Source: Paracoccaceae bacterium
GTDB lineage: Bacteria > Pseudomonadota > Alphaproteobacteria > Rhodobacterales > Rhodobacteraceae
Assembly (NCBI GenBank): GCA_027489375.1
Contig: JAIXZW010000003.1
Coordinates: forward strand, 1 to 64,000
Direction of reading: 5' to 3'
DNA: 64,000 bases
Position 1 is the stretch's first letter. Each line of letters starts with the position of its first letter. Shown piece after piece: positions 26,720-36,358 of the stretch. The translations under genes were made by a program, and so were the position numbers. The notes beneath the pieces are model-generated. The model had not been told where the DNA came from, ran no database searches, and worked only from the letters and a program-made list of their open reading frames with translations.

Positions 26720-28615
26720 GTGACGGAAGACGCGCAAATCGGGGGTGACGGCGGGCGGGAAGAAGGACCCGTTCCAACCGGCTACGGGGTGGTTCAGGGT
26801 TATCTGAAGACGCTCGATTCCTCGCCGGGGGTTTACCGGATGCTCAATGCCAAGGCCGAGGTGCTTTACGTCGGCAAGGCGCGGAACCTGAAGGCGCGGG
26901 TGTCGAACTACAGCCGTCCGAGCGCGCAACATTCGGGGCGGATCACGCGGATGATCCACGAGACCGCGTCGATGATGTTCCTGACCACGCGGACCGAGAC
27001 GGAAGCGCTGCTGCTGGAGCAGAACCTGATCAAGCAGCTCAAGCCGCGTTACAACGTGCTGCTGCGCGACGACAAGAGTTTCCCCAACATCCTGATCGGC
27101 AAGGAGCATGGCTTTCCGCAGATCAAGAAGCATCGCGGCAAGCGGTCGGAAAAGGGCAGCTACTTTGGCCCCTTTGCCAGTGCGGGGGCGGTGAACCGGA
27201 CGCTGAACCAGTTGCAGCGGGTGTTCCTGTTGCGGACCTGTTCGGATTCGATGTTCGAAAGCCGGACGCGGCCTTGTCTGCTGTTCCAGATCAAGCGGTG
27301 TTCCGCGCCCTGCGTGGGGCGGGTCACGCCCGAGGAATATGCGGCGCAGGTGAGTGACGCCGAGCAGTTCCTGTCGGGCAAGTCGACGCAGATACAGGCG
27401 GAATTGGCGACGGCGATGGCGGCGGCATCCGAAGCGATGGAGTTCGAGCGGGCGGCGGCGCTGCGCGACCGGATACGGGCGCTGACCAATGTGCAGCAGG
27501 CGCAGGGCATCAACCCGCGTGGCGTGGCCGAGGCGGATGTGATCGCGCTGCATCTTGAGGGCGGGCAGGCCTGTGTGCAGGTGTTCTTCATCCGTGCGAA
27601 CCAAAGCTGGGGGAACCGCGACTTTTACCCGCGCACGGGGGCGGGGGCGGAGGAGGCGGAAATCCTCGAAGCCTTTGTCACGCAGTTCTATGACGACAAG
27701 GAGCCGCCGAGGGTGGTGCTGCTGTCGCATCCCGTCGAGAACCCCGATCTGGTGGCAGAGATGCTGGCGGAACGGGCGGGGCGGAAGGTGGAGTTGGCGG
27801 TTCCCTTGCGCGGAGAAAAGGCCGAGCTGGTCGAGAACGCGGCGCGCAATGCGCGGGAGTCGCTGGCGCGGCGGATGGCCGAGGGGGCGGCGCAGTCGAA
27901 GTTGCTGGTGGCCCTTGCCGATGCCTTCGAGCTGGACGCGCCGCCGAAGCGGATCGAGATTTACGACAACGCGCATATCCAAGGGTCCGATGCCGTGGGC
28001 GGGATGGTCGTGGCGGGACCCGAGGGGTTCATCAAGGGGCAGTATCGCAAGTTCAACATCAAGGGAGCGGCAGGCAAGGCGGGCGACGACTTCGGCATGA
28101 TGAAAGAGGTGCTGATGCGGCGGTTCGAGCGGCTGCTGAAGGAGGACCCCGAGCGGAAAACCGAAGCCTGGCCGGACCTGTTGCTGATCGACGGCGGCGC
28201 GGGGCAGGTTTCGGCGGTGGGCGAAATCTTGGCCGAGTTGGGCGTGGACGATGTGCCGTTCATCGGGGTGGCCAAGGGGATCGACCGCGATGCGGGGAAG
28301 GAAGAGTTCCACCGTCCGGGCGAGCCGCCGTTTGCCTTGCAGCGGAACGATCCGGTTCTGTATTTCGTGCAGCGGATGCGGGACGAGGCGCACCGCTGGG
28401 CCAATGGCGCGCATCGGGCGAAGCGGTCGAAGGCGATCAGCGCCACGCCGCTGGATGATGTGCCGGGGGTGGGGGCGACGCGGAAGCGGGCGCTTCTGGC
28501 GCATTTCGGCAGTGCCAAGGCCGTGTCACGGGCGGGGGTGAGCGATCTGATGGCGGTGGACGGGATTTCCGAGGCGATGGCGCAGGTGATCCATGATTAT
28601 TTTCATGACCGGTGA
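26720..28615 (+). CDS. uvrC: UvrC, excinuclease ABC subunit C
   Basis: UvrC makes the two incisions around a damaged base in nucleotide excision repair. The 631-residue protein has the GIY-YIG nuclease (GVYRML...[18 protein letters not shown], about 35-115), the UVR motif that contacts UvrB (about 225-260), the RNase H-like endonuclease domain ([30 protein letters not shown]) and C-terminal helix-hairpin-helix repeats ([19 protein letters not shown]). The GTG at 26720 has GAAGGG only a few bases upstream. All parts look complete. Confidence 0.96.
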   Translation: MTEDAQIGGDGGREEGPVPTGYGVVQGYLKTLDSSPGVYRMLNAKAEVLYVGKARNLKARVSNYSRPSAQHSGRITRMIHETASMMFLTTRTETEALLLEQNLIKQLKPRYNVLLRDDKSFPNILIGKEHGFPQIKKHRGKRSEKGSYFGPFASAGAVNRTLNQLQRVFLLRTCSDSMFESRTRPCLLFQIKRCSAPCVGRVTPEEYAAQVSDAEQFLSGKSTQIQAELATAMAAASEAMEFERAAALRDRIRALTNVQQAQGINPRGVAEADVIALHLEGGQACVQVFFIRANQSWGNRDFYPRTGAGAEEAEILEAFVTQFYDDKEPPRVVLLSHPVENPDLVAEMLAERAGRKVELAVPLRGEKAELVENAARNARESLARRMAEGAAQSKLLVALADAFELDAPPKRIEIYDNAHIQGSDAVGGMVVAGPEGFIKGQYRKFNIKGAAGKAGDDFGMMKEVLMRRFERLLKEDPERKTEAWPDLLLIDGGAGQVSAVGEILAELGVDDVPFIGVAKGIDRDAGKEEFHRPGEPPFALQRNDPVLYFVQRMRDEAHRWANGAHRAKRSKAISATPLDDVPGVGATRKRALLAHFGSAKAVSRAGVSDLMAVDGISEAMAQVIHDYFHDR

Positions 28616-28674
28616 AAGTCGCCCGCAGCGCGTGCCGCGGGCGTAGCGCAAGGGTCAAACCTGCGGCGGCGCGT

Positions 28675-28698
28675 GTCGCGCAACACGCGTTGCGCGAC
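28675..28698. terminator. Hairpin between convergent uvrC and rbfA
   Basis: A perfect 10-bp stem GTCGCGCAAC / GTTGCGCGAC closes an ACGC loop. A smaller GCCCGC / GCGGGC hairpin lies at 28621-28642. Both sit in the 92-bp gap between converging genes and probably end transcription, although no clear T run follows. Confidence 0.6.
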
Positions 28699-28707
28699 AG
28701 GGTGAGG

Positions 28708-29133
28708 TCAGTCGTCTTCGCCCTCGTCCCCGTCTTCCTTCGCCGCGATGTCGCGTTGCACGCGGTCATCCGAGAACAGGCGGCGGGTCTCGTCGAGGCG
28801 GTCGAAGGTCTCGTCGGGGCGGAAGCGGAGTTCGGGGGTGTATTTCAGCGTCATTTCCTGCCCCAGACGGTGCCGGATCTCGCCCTTGTTGCGGGCCAGT
28901 GCCGCGATGCATTCGGCCGCGGTCACGGTGCCCATGAGCGGCATGACATAGACGGTCGCGACCTTGAGGTCGTTGGAACACGACACCTCGCCCACGGTGA
29001 TGGACATGCGGTTGAGGTCGGGATCGTGGATCTCGGCGCGGTTGAGCATGTCGGAGAGCGTGCGGCGGATGAGTTCGCCGACGCGCAACTGGCGCTGCTT
29101 GGCGCCTTGGGACTGGGTGGGGCGTTTGGACAT
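28708..29133 (-). CDS. rbfA: RbfA, 30S ribosome-binding factor
   Basis: RbfA binds the immature 30S subunit and helps process the 16S rRNA 5' end. The 141-residue protein has the KH-like core: [17 protein letters not shown], then [22 protein letters not shown], and [16 protein letters not shown]. The C-terminus is an acidic tail (EDGDEGEDD), common in alphaproteobacterial members. The ATG at 29133 lies at the usual position. It converges with uvrC and is divergent from dapB with a 94-bp gap. Confidence 0.95.
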   Translation of the reverse strand: MSKRPTQSQGAKQRQLRVGELIRRTLSDMLNRAEIHDPDLNRMSITVGEVSCSNDLKVATVYVMPLMGTVTAAECIAALARNKGEIRHRLGQEMTLKYTPELRFRPDETFDRLDETRRLFSDDRVQRDIAAKEDGDEGEDD

Positions 29134-29227
29134 GGCTTTCCCATAGGGGTTTTGCGCCCCGCGTGCAACGGCAGGGTTTATCGCGGGGGCGGATCGGGCT
29201 AAAGCGGGGCAAAGCATGGGGGTTGGC

Positions 29228-30034
29228 ATGGATCTGCCGGGTATCGTGGTGACGGGCGCTTCGGGGCGCATGGGGCAGATGCTGGTCAAGGGCATCACGG
29301 CGTCGGACAAGGCGCGGCTGGTGGCCTGTGTCGAGCGGGCGGGGCATGCGTGGATCGGGCGCGATGTCGGCGAATGCATGGGGGGTGCGCCGCTTGGCGT
29401 GACCGTGACGGACGACCCGCTTGAGGCTTTTGCCAAGGCACAGGCGGTGATCGACTTTACCGCCCCTGCGGCGACGGTGGAGTTTGCGGCGCTGGCCGCG
29501 CAGGCGCGGGCGGTGCATGTGATCGGGACGACGGGGCTTGAGGCGGCGCATCTGGCAAAGATCGACGCGGCCTCGCGCCATGCCGTCATCGTGCGGGCGG
29601 GGAACATGTCGCTGGGCGTGAACCTGCTGGTGAAGCTGACGCAGAAGGTGGCGGCGGCGCTGGATGCCGATTGGGATATCGAGGTGATCGAGGCGCATCA
29701 CCGCATGAAGGTGGACGCGCCGAGCGGCACGGCGCTGATGCTGGGGCAAGCGGCGGCGGAAGGGCGCGGGGTCAGCCTTGAGGATGCGCGGGTGTCGGGG
29801 CGTGACGGGATCACCGGCGCGCGGGAGCGGGGGACCATCGGGTTCAGCGCCATTCGCGGCGGGGATATCGTGGGCGAGCATGACGTGCTGTTCGCCGCCG
29901 ATGGGGAACGGATCGTGCTGCGGCATGTGGCGACGGACCGGACGATCTTTGCCCGCGGGGCGATCCGGGCGGCGCTTTGGGGGCAGGGGCAGAAGCCCGG
30001 CCAATATGATATGATGGATGTCTTGGGGCTGTGA
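29228..30034 (+). CDS. dapB: 4-hydroxy-tetrahydrodipicolinate reductase
   Basis: DapB reduces the product of DapA with NAD(P)H in the lysine and diaminopimelate pathway. The 268-residue protein has the nucleotide-binding [11 protein letters not shown], the signature [16 protein letters not shown] (catalytic His-His and Lys) and [20 protein letters not shown]. The ATG at 29228 gives the family length; another ATG four codons upstream is possible. It is divergent from rbfA. Confidence 0.95.
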   Translation: MDLPGIVVTGASGRMGQMLVKGITASDKARLVACVERAGHAWIGRDVGECMGGAPLGVTVTDDPLEAFAKAQAVIDFTAPAATVEFAALAAQARAVHVIGTTGLEAAHLAKIDAASRHAVIVRAGNMSLGVNLLVKLTQKVAAALDADWDIEVIEAHHRMKVDAPSGTALMLGQAAAEGRGVSLEDARVSGRDGITGARERGTIGFSAIRGGDIVGEHDVLFAADGERIVLRHVATDRTIFARGAIRAALWGQGQKPGQYDMMDVLGL

Positions 30035-30109
30035 GTCGTGCCCCGATTGCCGCCCGAATGATCCATCGGGCGGTGTGATGCGTAGAAATCCCGTTGCTTG
30101 GGGGTTTGG

Positions 30110-30466
30110 ATGCGTTTCGGACTTATCTTTCTTGCACTGCTGCTGCCCGCCATCGCGCGGGCCGATGGCTATCAGCGGATCAGCGACCGCGAGCAATTCC
30201 TGAACACAGTTGCGGGGAAGGAGTTGCGGATGCGGCTGCTTGGCATCTCGCTGGTCGTCGAGCCGGACGGGAAGATCAAGGGCGATGCCCTTGGCTGGGA
30301 TGTCAGCGGGACGTGGGAATGGCGGGACGGCTATTTCTGCCGCGAGATGGACTGGTCGGGCTATCCGATCCCGATGAATTGCCAGTTGGTCGAGGCGGGG
30401 GATGGCGCGGTGCGCTTTACCGTCGACAAGGGGACGGGCGAGTCGGCGGCGTTTTCGATCCGCTAG
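30110..30466 (+). CDS. Small secreted protein of unknown function
   Basis: The 118-residue product has a Sec signal peptide (MRFGLIFLALLLPAIARA, cleavage near residue 18). The mature part of about 100 residues contains the conserved-looking GWDVSGTWEWRDGYFCREMDWSG and a second cysteine in PMNCQLVEAG, so one disulfide is likely. Relatives in Rhodobacteraceae are sometimes labelled dihydrodipicolinate reductase, probably only because they sit beside dapB; no such enzyme motif is present. It follows dapB by 75 bp. Function unknown. Confidence 0.72.
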   Translation: MRFGLIFLALLLPAIARADGYQRISDREQFLNTVAGKELRMRLLGISLVVEPDGKIKGDALGWDVSGTWEWRDGYFCREMDWSGYPIPMNCQLVEAGDGAVRFTVDKGTGESAAFSIR

Positions 30467-30651
30467 AAGTCGATCGCCAGACCCTTTTTCTCCCAATCGC
30501 CATAACGCACGGGTTCGGGACCGTCGCGGCCACCGAGTTCGGGGGGGAGCGCCTGTTGCTTTGCCGCCTTGCGGCGCTCTTCGGCTTCGGCGAGGGCGCG
30601 GAGGGCTTCGGGCGGCAGGTCGCGTTTCGGTTCGGCGGGGGCGTCGGTCAT
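30463..30651 (-). CDS. DUF1674 / SDHAF4-like protein
   Basis: The 62-residue protein ends in the DUF1674 signature (GPEPVRYGDWEKKGLAIDF). The mitochondrial homologue SDHAF4 binds flavinylated succinate dehydrogenase subunit A and helps assemble complex II, so a similar role is likely here. It has a charged helical N-terminus and no signal peptide. Its stop overlaps the end of the opposite-strand secreted protein by 4 bp. No sdh genes are in the window. Confidence 0.85.
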   Translation of the reverse strand: MTDAPAEPKRDLPPEALRALAEAEERRKAAKQQALPPELGGRDGPEPVRYGDWEKKGLAIDF

Positions 30652-30715
30652 GGCGGGTTCCTGTTTCTGTGGCTTTGATATACGCCCTTGGCCCAAGGCA
30701 ACAAGGGTGCGGGTC

Positions 30716-31969
30716 ATGGCGGCAGAGGGATTGGCGGCGCGGGCGGCGGCGGTTGGCCTATTGGGTGCCGTGCTGTCCGAGGGGCAGTTGATGGCGCAGG
30801 CCGTCGCTGACGGGCAGGGCGCGTTGGCGGGGCTGACGCCTTCGGACCGCGCAAGGGCGCAGCGGCTGGCGCTGGCGACGCTGCGGCATGTGGAGCAGGC
30901 CGACAAGGTTCTGGAGAAACATATGCGTAAGGCACCGCCGCGCGTGGTGCAGAATGCGTTGCGGCTGGCAGTCACCGAACTGGCGCTGGGCGGGGCCGCG
31001 CATGGCGTGGTGAACGCGGCGGTCGAGATCGTGCGGCGTGGCAAGCGCACGGGGCATATGGCGGGGCTGGTCAATGCCGTGTTGCGTCAGGTGCCGGAGC
31101 AGCCGTTCGACGGGTTGGCGGTGCAGAAGATGCCGCGCTGGCTGCGGCAGCCGCTGGTTCATGCTTGGGGCCGCGAGGTCGTGGCGGCGATCGAGGCGGT
31201 GCAGGCGGGGGTTCCGCCGCTTGACCTGACTCTGCGGTCGGGGGGTGTCGCGCCGGAGGGGGAGTTGCTGCCCACGGGGTCGCTGCGGCTGGCCGATGCG
31301 GGGCAGGTTTCGGCGCTGGCGGGATATGACACGGGCGGTTGGTGGGTGCAGGATGCGGCGGCTGCTTTGGCGGTAAAGCTGCTTGCGCCGCAAAAGGGCG
31401 AGCGGGTGCTGGACCTGTGCGCGGCCCCCGGTGGCAAGACGATGCAGATGGCGGATGCGGGGGCGGTCGTGACCGCCTTGGACATTTCCGGCCCGCGGAT
31501 GGAGCGGGTGCGGGAAAATCTTGTGCGGACGGGGCTGGGTGCCGAGTTGGTCGTCGCGGATGCGCTGCAATGGCAGGCCGAGGGGCTGTTCGACGCGGTG
31601 CTGCTGGATCCGCCCTGTTCGGCCACGGGGACGATCCGGCGGCATCCTGACCTGCCCTTCGTCAAGGACGGGTCCGAGGTGGCGGAGTTGGTGGCATTGC
31701 AAGCGGCGATGCTGGATCGGGCTTTGGGCTTGGTGAAAGCGAGGGGGCGGGTGGTGTTCTGCACCTGCTCGCTTCTGGCCGAAGAGGGCGAGGGGCAGTT
31801 GGCCGCCGTGCTGGAACGGCACGCGGGTTTGCGGGCCGAGCGGGTCGAAATTGCGGGCGTCGATCCGGCGTGGTGGACCGATGCGGGCGGGTTGCGCCTG
31901 CGGCCCGACTATTGGGCCGAGCGGGGCGGGATGGACGGGTTCTTCATGGTCCGGCTGGTGAAGGGTTAA
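30716..31969 (+). CDS. rsmB: RsmB-like 16S rRNA (cytosine-C5) methyltransferase
   Basis: RsmB methylates C967 of 16S rRNA. The 417-residue protein has an N-terminal NusB-like RNA-binding domain (about 1-135) and a Rossmann methyltransferase domain with SAM motif DLCAAPGGKT, motif IV DPPCSATG and the catalytic cysteine in VFCTCSLLAEEGE. A GTG two codons upstream is an alternative start. It is divergent from the DUF1674 gene and its stop overlaps the end of the convergent corA gene by 4 bp. Whether the target base is exactly C967 is inferred from domain layout. Confidence 0.9.
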   Translation: MAAEGLAARAAAVGLLGAVLSEGQLMAQAVADGQGALAGLTPSDRARAQRLALATLRHVEQADKVLEKHMRKAPPRVVQNALRLAVTELALGGAAHGVVNAAVEIVRRGKRTGHMAGLVNAVLRQVPEQPFDGLAVQKMPRWLRQPLVHAWGREVVAAIEAVQAGVPPLDLTLRSGGVAPEGELLPTGSLRLADAGQVSALAGYDTGGWWVQDAAAALAVKLLAPQKGERVLDLCAAPGGKTMQMADAGAVVTALDISGPRMERVRENLVRTGLGAELVVADALQWQAEGLFDAVLLDPPCSATGTIRRHPDLPFVKDGSEVAELVALQAAMLDRALGLVKARGRVVFCTCSLLAEEGEGQLAAVLERHAGLRAERVEIAGVDPAWWTDAGGLRLRPDYWAERGGMDGFFMVRLVKG

Positions 31970-32916
31970 AGCCAGTTCTTCCAGCGGAAATAGGCCCAAG
32001 CCACGGCGGATGAGGCGACCATGCCGAGGAGTGCGGCAGGGTAGCCCCACGGCTGCGGCAGTTCGGGCATATGGGCGAAGTTCATGCCGTAGATGCTGGC
32101 CACCAGCATCGGCGGCGAGAACAGCACCGCCACGACCGAGACGATGCGGACGGTCGAGTTCTGCGCGAGGTTGATCATGCCGAGCGTCAGGTCGGTCGCC
32201 TGCGCGATGCGGGAGGAGAGGAAATCCGTATGCACCTCGAGCGCGTTGACATCGCGGCGGAGGGCTTTGATCGCGCTGTCATGGGCGGCTTCGCGGTCGG
32301 TCTGCGCGTAGAAGCCGAGCGCGCGGTCAAGGGTGAGCAGGGCAAGGCGGAGGATGCCGATGAGGTGGCCTTCGCGGCCGAGTTGGCGGAGCGCGACCTC
32401 GAGCCGTTCCTGCGCGCGGCTGCGGCGGGGGGTGTCGTGGATGGCGTTGCCCAAGCTGTCGAGGCTGCGGCCTGCGGATTCGAGAAGGTCGGCAAGGCGG
32501 CCCGTGATCTCTTCGACCAGCGAGAGGAAGACGGTGTGGCCTGAAGCGCAGCCGAGGGCGAATTTGTCGGCGCGGGTGGGGTAGGTTTCGAACGGGCGCG
32601 AGGCGTGGTGGCGCACGGTGACGAGCCTGTCGGGGCCGAGGATGAAGCTGACGGGGCCGGAGATGGGCGTGTTGGTCTGGGAATGGCCCGTGAGGACCAC
32701 GGTCATGTAATCCAGCCCGTTTTCGCGGTAGAGGCGGTTGGAGATTTCGATCTCTTCCATATCCGCGAGCGAGGGCACGTCGAGGCCGAGGGCGGCGACG
32801 GCGGCGGATTCCTCGGGTGTGGGTTGGAAAAGGTCGATCCAGACGGCGCGGTCGAGCGGGGTCCCTGTGGGCAGGGGGACAAGGCGGCCTTGGGATTCGG
32901 AAAAGGCGGAAAGCAT
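31966..32916 (-). CDS. CorA-like divalent metal ion transporter
   Basis: CorA proteins are pentameric channels for Mg2+, Co2+ or, in the ZntB branch, Zn2+. The 316-residue protein has a long cytoplasmic N-domain with alpha-helical stalk and two C-terminal membrane helices. The pore motif YGMNFAHMPE shows the family GMN signature; the following loop has E in MPEL. The ATG is at 32916. It converges with rsmB. Which ion is moved cannot be decided. Confidence 0.9.
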   Translation of the reverse strand: MLSAFSESQGRLVPLPTGTPLDRAVWIDLFQPTPEESAAVAALGLDVPSLADMEEIEISNRLYRENGLDYMTVVLTGHSQTNTPISGPVSFILGPDRLVTVRHHASRPFETYPTRADKFALGCASGHTVFLSLVEEITGRLADLLESAGRSLDSLGNAIHDTPRRSRAQERLEVALRQLGREGHLIGILRLALLTLDRALGFYAQTDREAAHDSAIKALRRDVNALEVHTDFLSSRIAQATDLTLGMINLAQNSTVRIVSVVAVLFSPPMLVASIYGMNFAHMPELPQPWGYPAALLGMVASSAVAWAYFRWKNWL

Positions 32917-32972
32917 CGGGCACCCCTGCGGTTGAGGGCGCAGGTAAGCGCGGAACGGGGGCGAGGTAAAGC

Positions 32973-33587
32973 CTAGCGCAGGATCAGCGCCGCAAGGGGG
33001 GCGTTCTGGCGCGCGACCCGTTCGTTGAGGTCCGGCAGGGTCATCGCCTCGTCTTTGACGAATTCGATGAACATGGCGTTGAGGTTGTTGAAGATCACCT
33101 CGCCCAGTGCGCGGGGGTCGATGTCGGGGCGGATGTCCCCGCGGCGCTGGAGTTCGGCCAGAAGGGCGCAGACCTGATCGGTCAGCATGTTGTCGAGTTC
33201 GGTGAAGCGGGTGGAAAAACGGGTGGCCGGGGCTTCGATGGTGATGGCCATCGCGGTGCGCCACATCTCTTTCGACAGGTAGACCAGCGAGTGGTCGTAA
33301 TAGCCGCCGATGAGCCGTGACAGGGCTTGGCGCACCTCGGGCGGCGGGTCGGCAAGCAGGGTCTTGCCGAAATCGAGAACCTCTTCGACCTCCATCGAGA
33401 CGATGGCGAGCAGCAGATCGCCCTTGGTTTCGAAGTAGTTGTAGAAGGTGCCGACCGAAACCTCGGCCGCACGGGCGATGTCTTCGATATGGACCGCGCC
33501 ATAGCCCACCTGACGGAAGAGTTGCGCCGCCGCTTCGAGGATGCGGCGGGTGCGGGCGGCTTTCTGTTTTTCGCGCAATCCGGTCAT
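32973..33587 (-). CDS. TetR family repressor of the neighbouring ABC/ureohydrolase operon
   Basis: The 204-residue protein has a TetR N-terminal DNA-binding domain (RRILEAAAQLFRQVGYGAVHIEDIARAAEVSVGTFYNYFETK) and a helical ligand-binding C-domain. It is transcribed divergently from the ABC transporter operon, with a 109-bp gap that contains an inverted repeat at 33603-33637. This is the classic layout of a TetR gene that represses itself and its neighbour. The ligand is presumably the transported compound or a product of it. Confidence 0.88.
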   Translation of the reverse strand: MTGLREKQKAARTRRILEAAAQLFRQVGYGAVHIEDIARAAEVSVGTFYNYFETKGDLLLAIVSMEVEEVLDFGKTLLADPPPEVRQALSRLIGGYYDHSLVYLSKEMWRTAMAITIEAPATRFSTRFTELDNMLTDQVCALLAELQRRGDIRPDIDPRALGEVIFNNLNAMFIEFVKDEAMTLPDLNERVARQNAPLAALILR

Positions 33588-33602
33588 GGCGGCCTGAATT
33601 TA

Positions 33603-33637
33603 TTCGTTCTTTGACATTGACTTCAAAAATGAACGAA
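33603..33637. promoter_or_regulatory. Candidate TetR operator in the divergent promoter
   Basis: TTCGTTC (33603-33609) and GAACGAA (33631-33637) form an inverted repeat with a 21-nt spacer. The distance suits two half-sites bound by a TetR pair, and the site lies 16 bp from the tetR start codon. Confidence 0.55.
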
Positions 33638-33696
33638 CTCAATAATTTTCAGCAGGCGCCGCAGAGTGCCATCCCAAACCCGACATGGAGAAGAAA

Positions 33697-34743
33697 ATGG
33701 CCCGTATCGCGCCGCTGACTGCCGTTGGTCTGCTTGCCCTTTCCACCCCGTCGTTCGCGCAGGAATTGAACGCGCTGGTCTGGTGCGACCATACCGACCC
33801 CGCGCTGGTCGCGCCCTTCGAAGAGAAGTTCGGCGTCAAGGTGAACGTGAAGGAATACGAGGGGACGGCAGCGGGGCTGGCGATCCTTGACCAGAGCCAG
33901 CCGGGTGACTGGGACGTGATGGTGATCGACGCGGTGGACGTGGGCCGCGCGGTCGAGGCGGGGAAGCTGGCCGAGCTTCCGGCGGACCAGTTGCCGACGG
34001 CGGATTTCTTTCCCGAGCTGGTGATGGAGGCGAACAACAGGGTGGGCGGCAAGACCTATGCCGTGACGGAAAAGTTCGGCTACAACACGATCTCCTACGA
34101 CAAGACCAAGGTGGACCCCGCCGACATGCAGGACATGGCCGCGCTGACGAGCGGCAAGTATGACGGGCGGATCGGGATTTATGATTACTACCTGCCGGTG
34201 CTGGGCATCGTGGCGCTGGGTCAGGGGATGAACACGGCGGACATCAACGCCGAGAGCCTGCCGAAGCTGAAAGAGCCGCTGATGAAGCTGCGCGCGGCGT
34301 CGAAGCAGGTGTCTGATGTGGTTTCCAGCCAGACGGCGCTGGCGACGGGCGAGGTGGATATCGTCGTCGGTGGCGGGGAATGGCTGACGGCGGTGCTGGG
34401 GGCGGATAACCCGAACCTCGACTGGACGATCCCGAAGCAGGGCGGTTTGCGCTGGGCGCAGTCGATCGGCGTGGTGGCGGGGACGACGCAGCCGGACCTT
34501 GCGCTGGAGTTCGTCAAGTATATCGTCTCGCCCGAGGGTCAGGCGCGGTTGGCGACGGCGTCGTGCTATTGGGGGATGCCCGCCAATGCCAAGGCGGGCG
34601 ATGCGCTGACCGCCGAGCAGAAGGCGGTGTTGCGCTGGGATGAACAGCCCGAGTTCCTGAAGCGGGCGCAGCTTTACCCGATTCCTGACGCGGCGACGGA
34701 TACCGCGATGCAGGACCTTTGGACCGAGATGCTGAACCAGTGA
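33697..34743 (+). CDS. ABC transporter substrate-binding protein, polyamine (PotD-like) type
   Basis: This periplasmic protein captures the substrate for the importer encoded downstream. The 348-residue product has a signal peptide (cleaved near TPSFAQ) and the PotD-type fold: LNALVWCDHTDPALVAPFEEKFG at the N-terminus, DWDVMVIDA, and a C-terminal YIVSPEGQARLA segment. The ATG at 33697 is chosen because GGAG lies six bases before it; an ATG four codons upstream is possible. It is first in a six-gene operon in which every junction overlaps. Its substrate is unknown; the last gene of the operon suggests a guanidino compound or polyamine. Confidence 0.85.
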   Translation: MARIAPLTAVGLLALSTPSFAQELNALVWCDHTDPALVAPFEEKFGVKVNVKEYEGTAAGLAILDQSQPGDWDVMVIDAVDVGRAVEAGKLAELPADQLPTADFFPELVMEANNRVGGKTYAVTEKFGYNTISYDKTKVDPADMQDMAALTSGKYDGRIGIYDYYLPVLGIVALGQGMNTADINAESLPKLKEPLMKLRAASKQVSDVVSSQTALATGEVDIVVGGGEWLTAVLGADNPNLDWTIPKQGGLRWAQSIGVVAGTTQPDLALEFVKYIVSPEGQARLATASCYWGMPANAKAGDALTAEQKAVLRWDEQPEFLKRAQLYPIPDAATDTAMQDLWTEMLNQ

Positions 34744-35594
34744 CGCTTGAGGCCAAAGAGCGGCGGATGGGGTGGGGGCTGGTGGCCCCTGCCCTGATCT
34801 GGACGGGGGCGTTCTTCGTGCTGCCCTTTGCCGCGATGGTGGTGCTTTCCTTCGCCCATATGGAGGGGCGGACGGTCGTTCAGGGGTTCGACGTCGGGAA
34901 TTACGTGCGGGCCTTTACCGACTGGACGATGGTGAAGGCGCTGGTCAACAGCCTTGAGATCACGGCCATCGTGACGGTGGTGTCGCTGGTGCTGGCCTAT
35001 CCCTTGGCCGCGATCATCGCGTTTCGGGTGCCCGCGCGGTGGCAGCGGCTGGCGCTGCTCATGGCGGTGTTGCCGTTCTGGACGTCCTATGTGGTGCGGT
35101 CCTATTCGTGGTTGCTGGTGCTGGGGCAGAACGGGGTGGTGAACAAGGCGCTGCTGGGGCTGGGCCTGATCGCCGAGCCGCTGGAGATCGCCTCGACCCG
35201 CACGGCGACGGTGATCGGTTTCGTGCATTTCTTCGTCATGCTGCTGACGCTGACCATATACGCCAACCTGATCCAGCTTAGCCCCAATTACATGCGGGCG
35301 GCGCAGGACCTTGGCGCGGGCAGGTGGCAGACATTCCGGCATGTGGTGCTGCCGCTGACGCTGCCGGGGGTGGTGACGGGGGCGTTCCTGACATTCGTGC
35401 TGTGCATCGGGGATTATATCACGCCGCAGATTCTGGGCGGGAATACCGAATTGACGCTGCCGCAGTTGATCATGCTGCAACTGGGGCGGAGCGGGAATTT
35501 CCCGCTGGCGAGTGCGCTTTCGGTCGTGCTGATGGGGGTGGTGACGGTGGCCTATTTCCTGTCGTCGAAATGGCTGAGGCTGGATCGGGTATGA
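34740..35594 (+). CDS. ABC transporter permease, PotB-like
   Basis: The 284-residue inner-membrane protein has about six membrane helices. The EAA loop that docks to the ATPase is in YMRAAQDLGAGRWQTFRHVVLPLTLPG. The GDYITPQILGG segment is typical of polyamine-type permeases. Translation starts at a GTG overlapping the binding-protein stop by 4 bp (GTGA), and the gene ends in an ATGA overlap with the second permease. Confidence 0.9.
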   Translation: MTLEAKERRMGWGLVAPALIWTGAFFVLPFAAMVVLSFAHMEGRTVVQGFDVGNYVRAFTDWTMVKALVNSLEITAIVTVVSLVLAYPLAAIIAFRVPARWQRLALLMAVLPFWTSYVVRSYSWLLVLGQNGVVNKALLGLGLIAEPLEIASTRTATVIGFVHFFVMLLTLTIYANLIQLSPNYMRAAQDLGAGRWQTFRHVVLPLTLPGVVTGAFLTFVLCIGDYITPQILGGNTELTLPQLIMLQLGRSGNFPLASALSVVLMGVVTVAYFLSSKWLRLDRV

Positions 35595-36358
35595 AGGCGC
35601 TGGCTTGGGTCTATATGGCGGCGGCCTATGTGTTCGTGTTCCTGCCCGTGGCGGTTCTGGTCGCGTTCTCGTTTCAGGACGGGCGCTTGCCCGTGCCGCC
35701 GTTTCAGGGGTTTTCGCTGAAATGGTATGAGAAGGTGCTGGGCGACGGCGATCTGATGGTCGCGCTTGGCAATTCGCTGCTGGTGGCGGTGGTGTCTTCG
35801 GTGGTTGCGCTGTTCTTGGGGTTTCTGGCGGCGCATGCGCTGGCGCGGGTGCGGTTGCCGGGGTCGGTGCTGATGCGGGGCGTCCTTATCGCGCCGATGA
35901 CGGTGAGTTACCTGATCGTGGCGCTGGGATTGCTGCATCTGTTCGGGATGGTCGGGGTGAAGCTGTCGCTTTGGACCGTGGGCGCGGGGCATGTGGTGAT
36001 CAACCTGCCGCTGTGCTTTGCCATCTGCTTTGCGGCGATGGGCGACCAGCAAAAGGCGGCAGAGCGGGCGGCGCGCGATCTGGGCGCGGCGGAGTGGCAG
36101 GTCTTGCTGCTGGTGTCCGCCCCGATGCTGGCGGCACCGCTGGCGGCGGCGTTCTTCCTGTCGGTGACGTTTTCATGGGACGAATTCATCATCGCTTTCC
36201 TGCTGACGCGGTTCGATGTGACGCTGCCCGTGGAAATCTGGTCGATGCTGCGGTCGGGGCTGTCTCCGGCGACGAATGCGGTGGGGTCGTTGGTGTTTCT
36301 GGTGTCTGTCACGCTGGTTGTGGCGTTGGAATTGCTGGTTTTCCGGAGGGCGAAATGA
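35591..36358 (+). CDS. ABC transporter permease, PotC-like
   Basis: The 255-residue second permease also has about six membrane helices. Its EAA loop is AERAARDLGAAEWQVLLLVSAPMLAAP, and FSWDEFIIAFLL matches PotC-type proteins. It starts within an ATGA overlap with the first permease, and its own stop overlaps the ATPase start in the same way, so the transporter parts are translationally coupled. Confidence 0.9.
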   Translation: MKALAWVYMAAAYVFVFLPVAVLVAFSFQDGRLPVPPFQGFSLKWYEKVLGDGDLMVALGNSLLVAVVSSVVALFLGFLAAHALARVRLPGSVLMRGVLIAPMTVSYLIVALGLLHLFGMVGVKLSLWTVGAGHVVINLPLCFAICFAAMGDQQKAAERAARDLGAAEWQVLLLVSAPMLAAPLAAAFFLSVTFSWDEFIIAFLLTRFDVTLPVEIWSMLRSGLSPATNAVGSLVFLVSVTLVVALELLVFRRAK

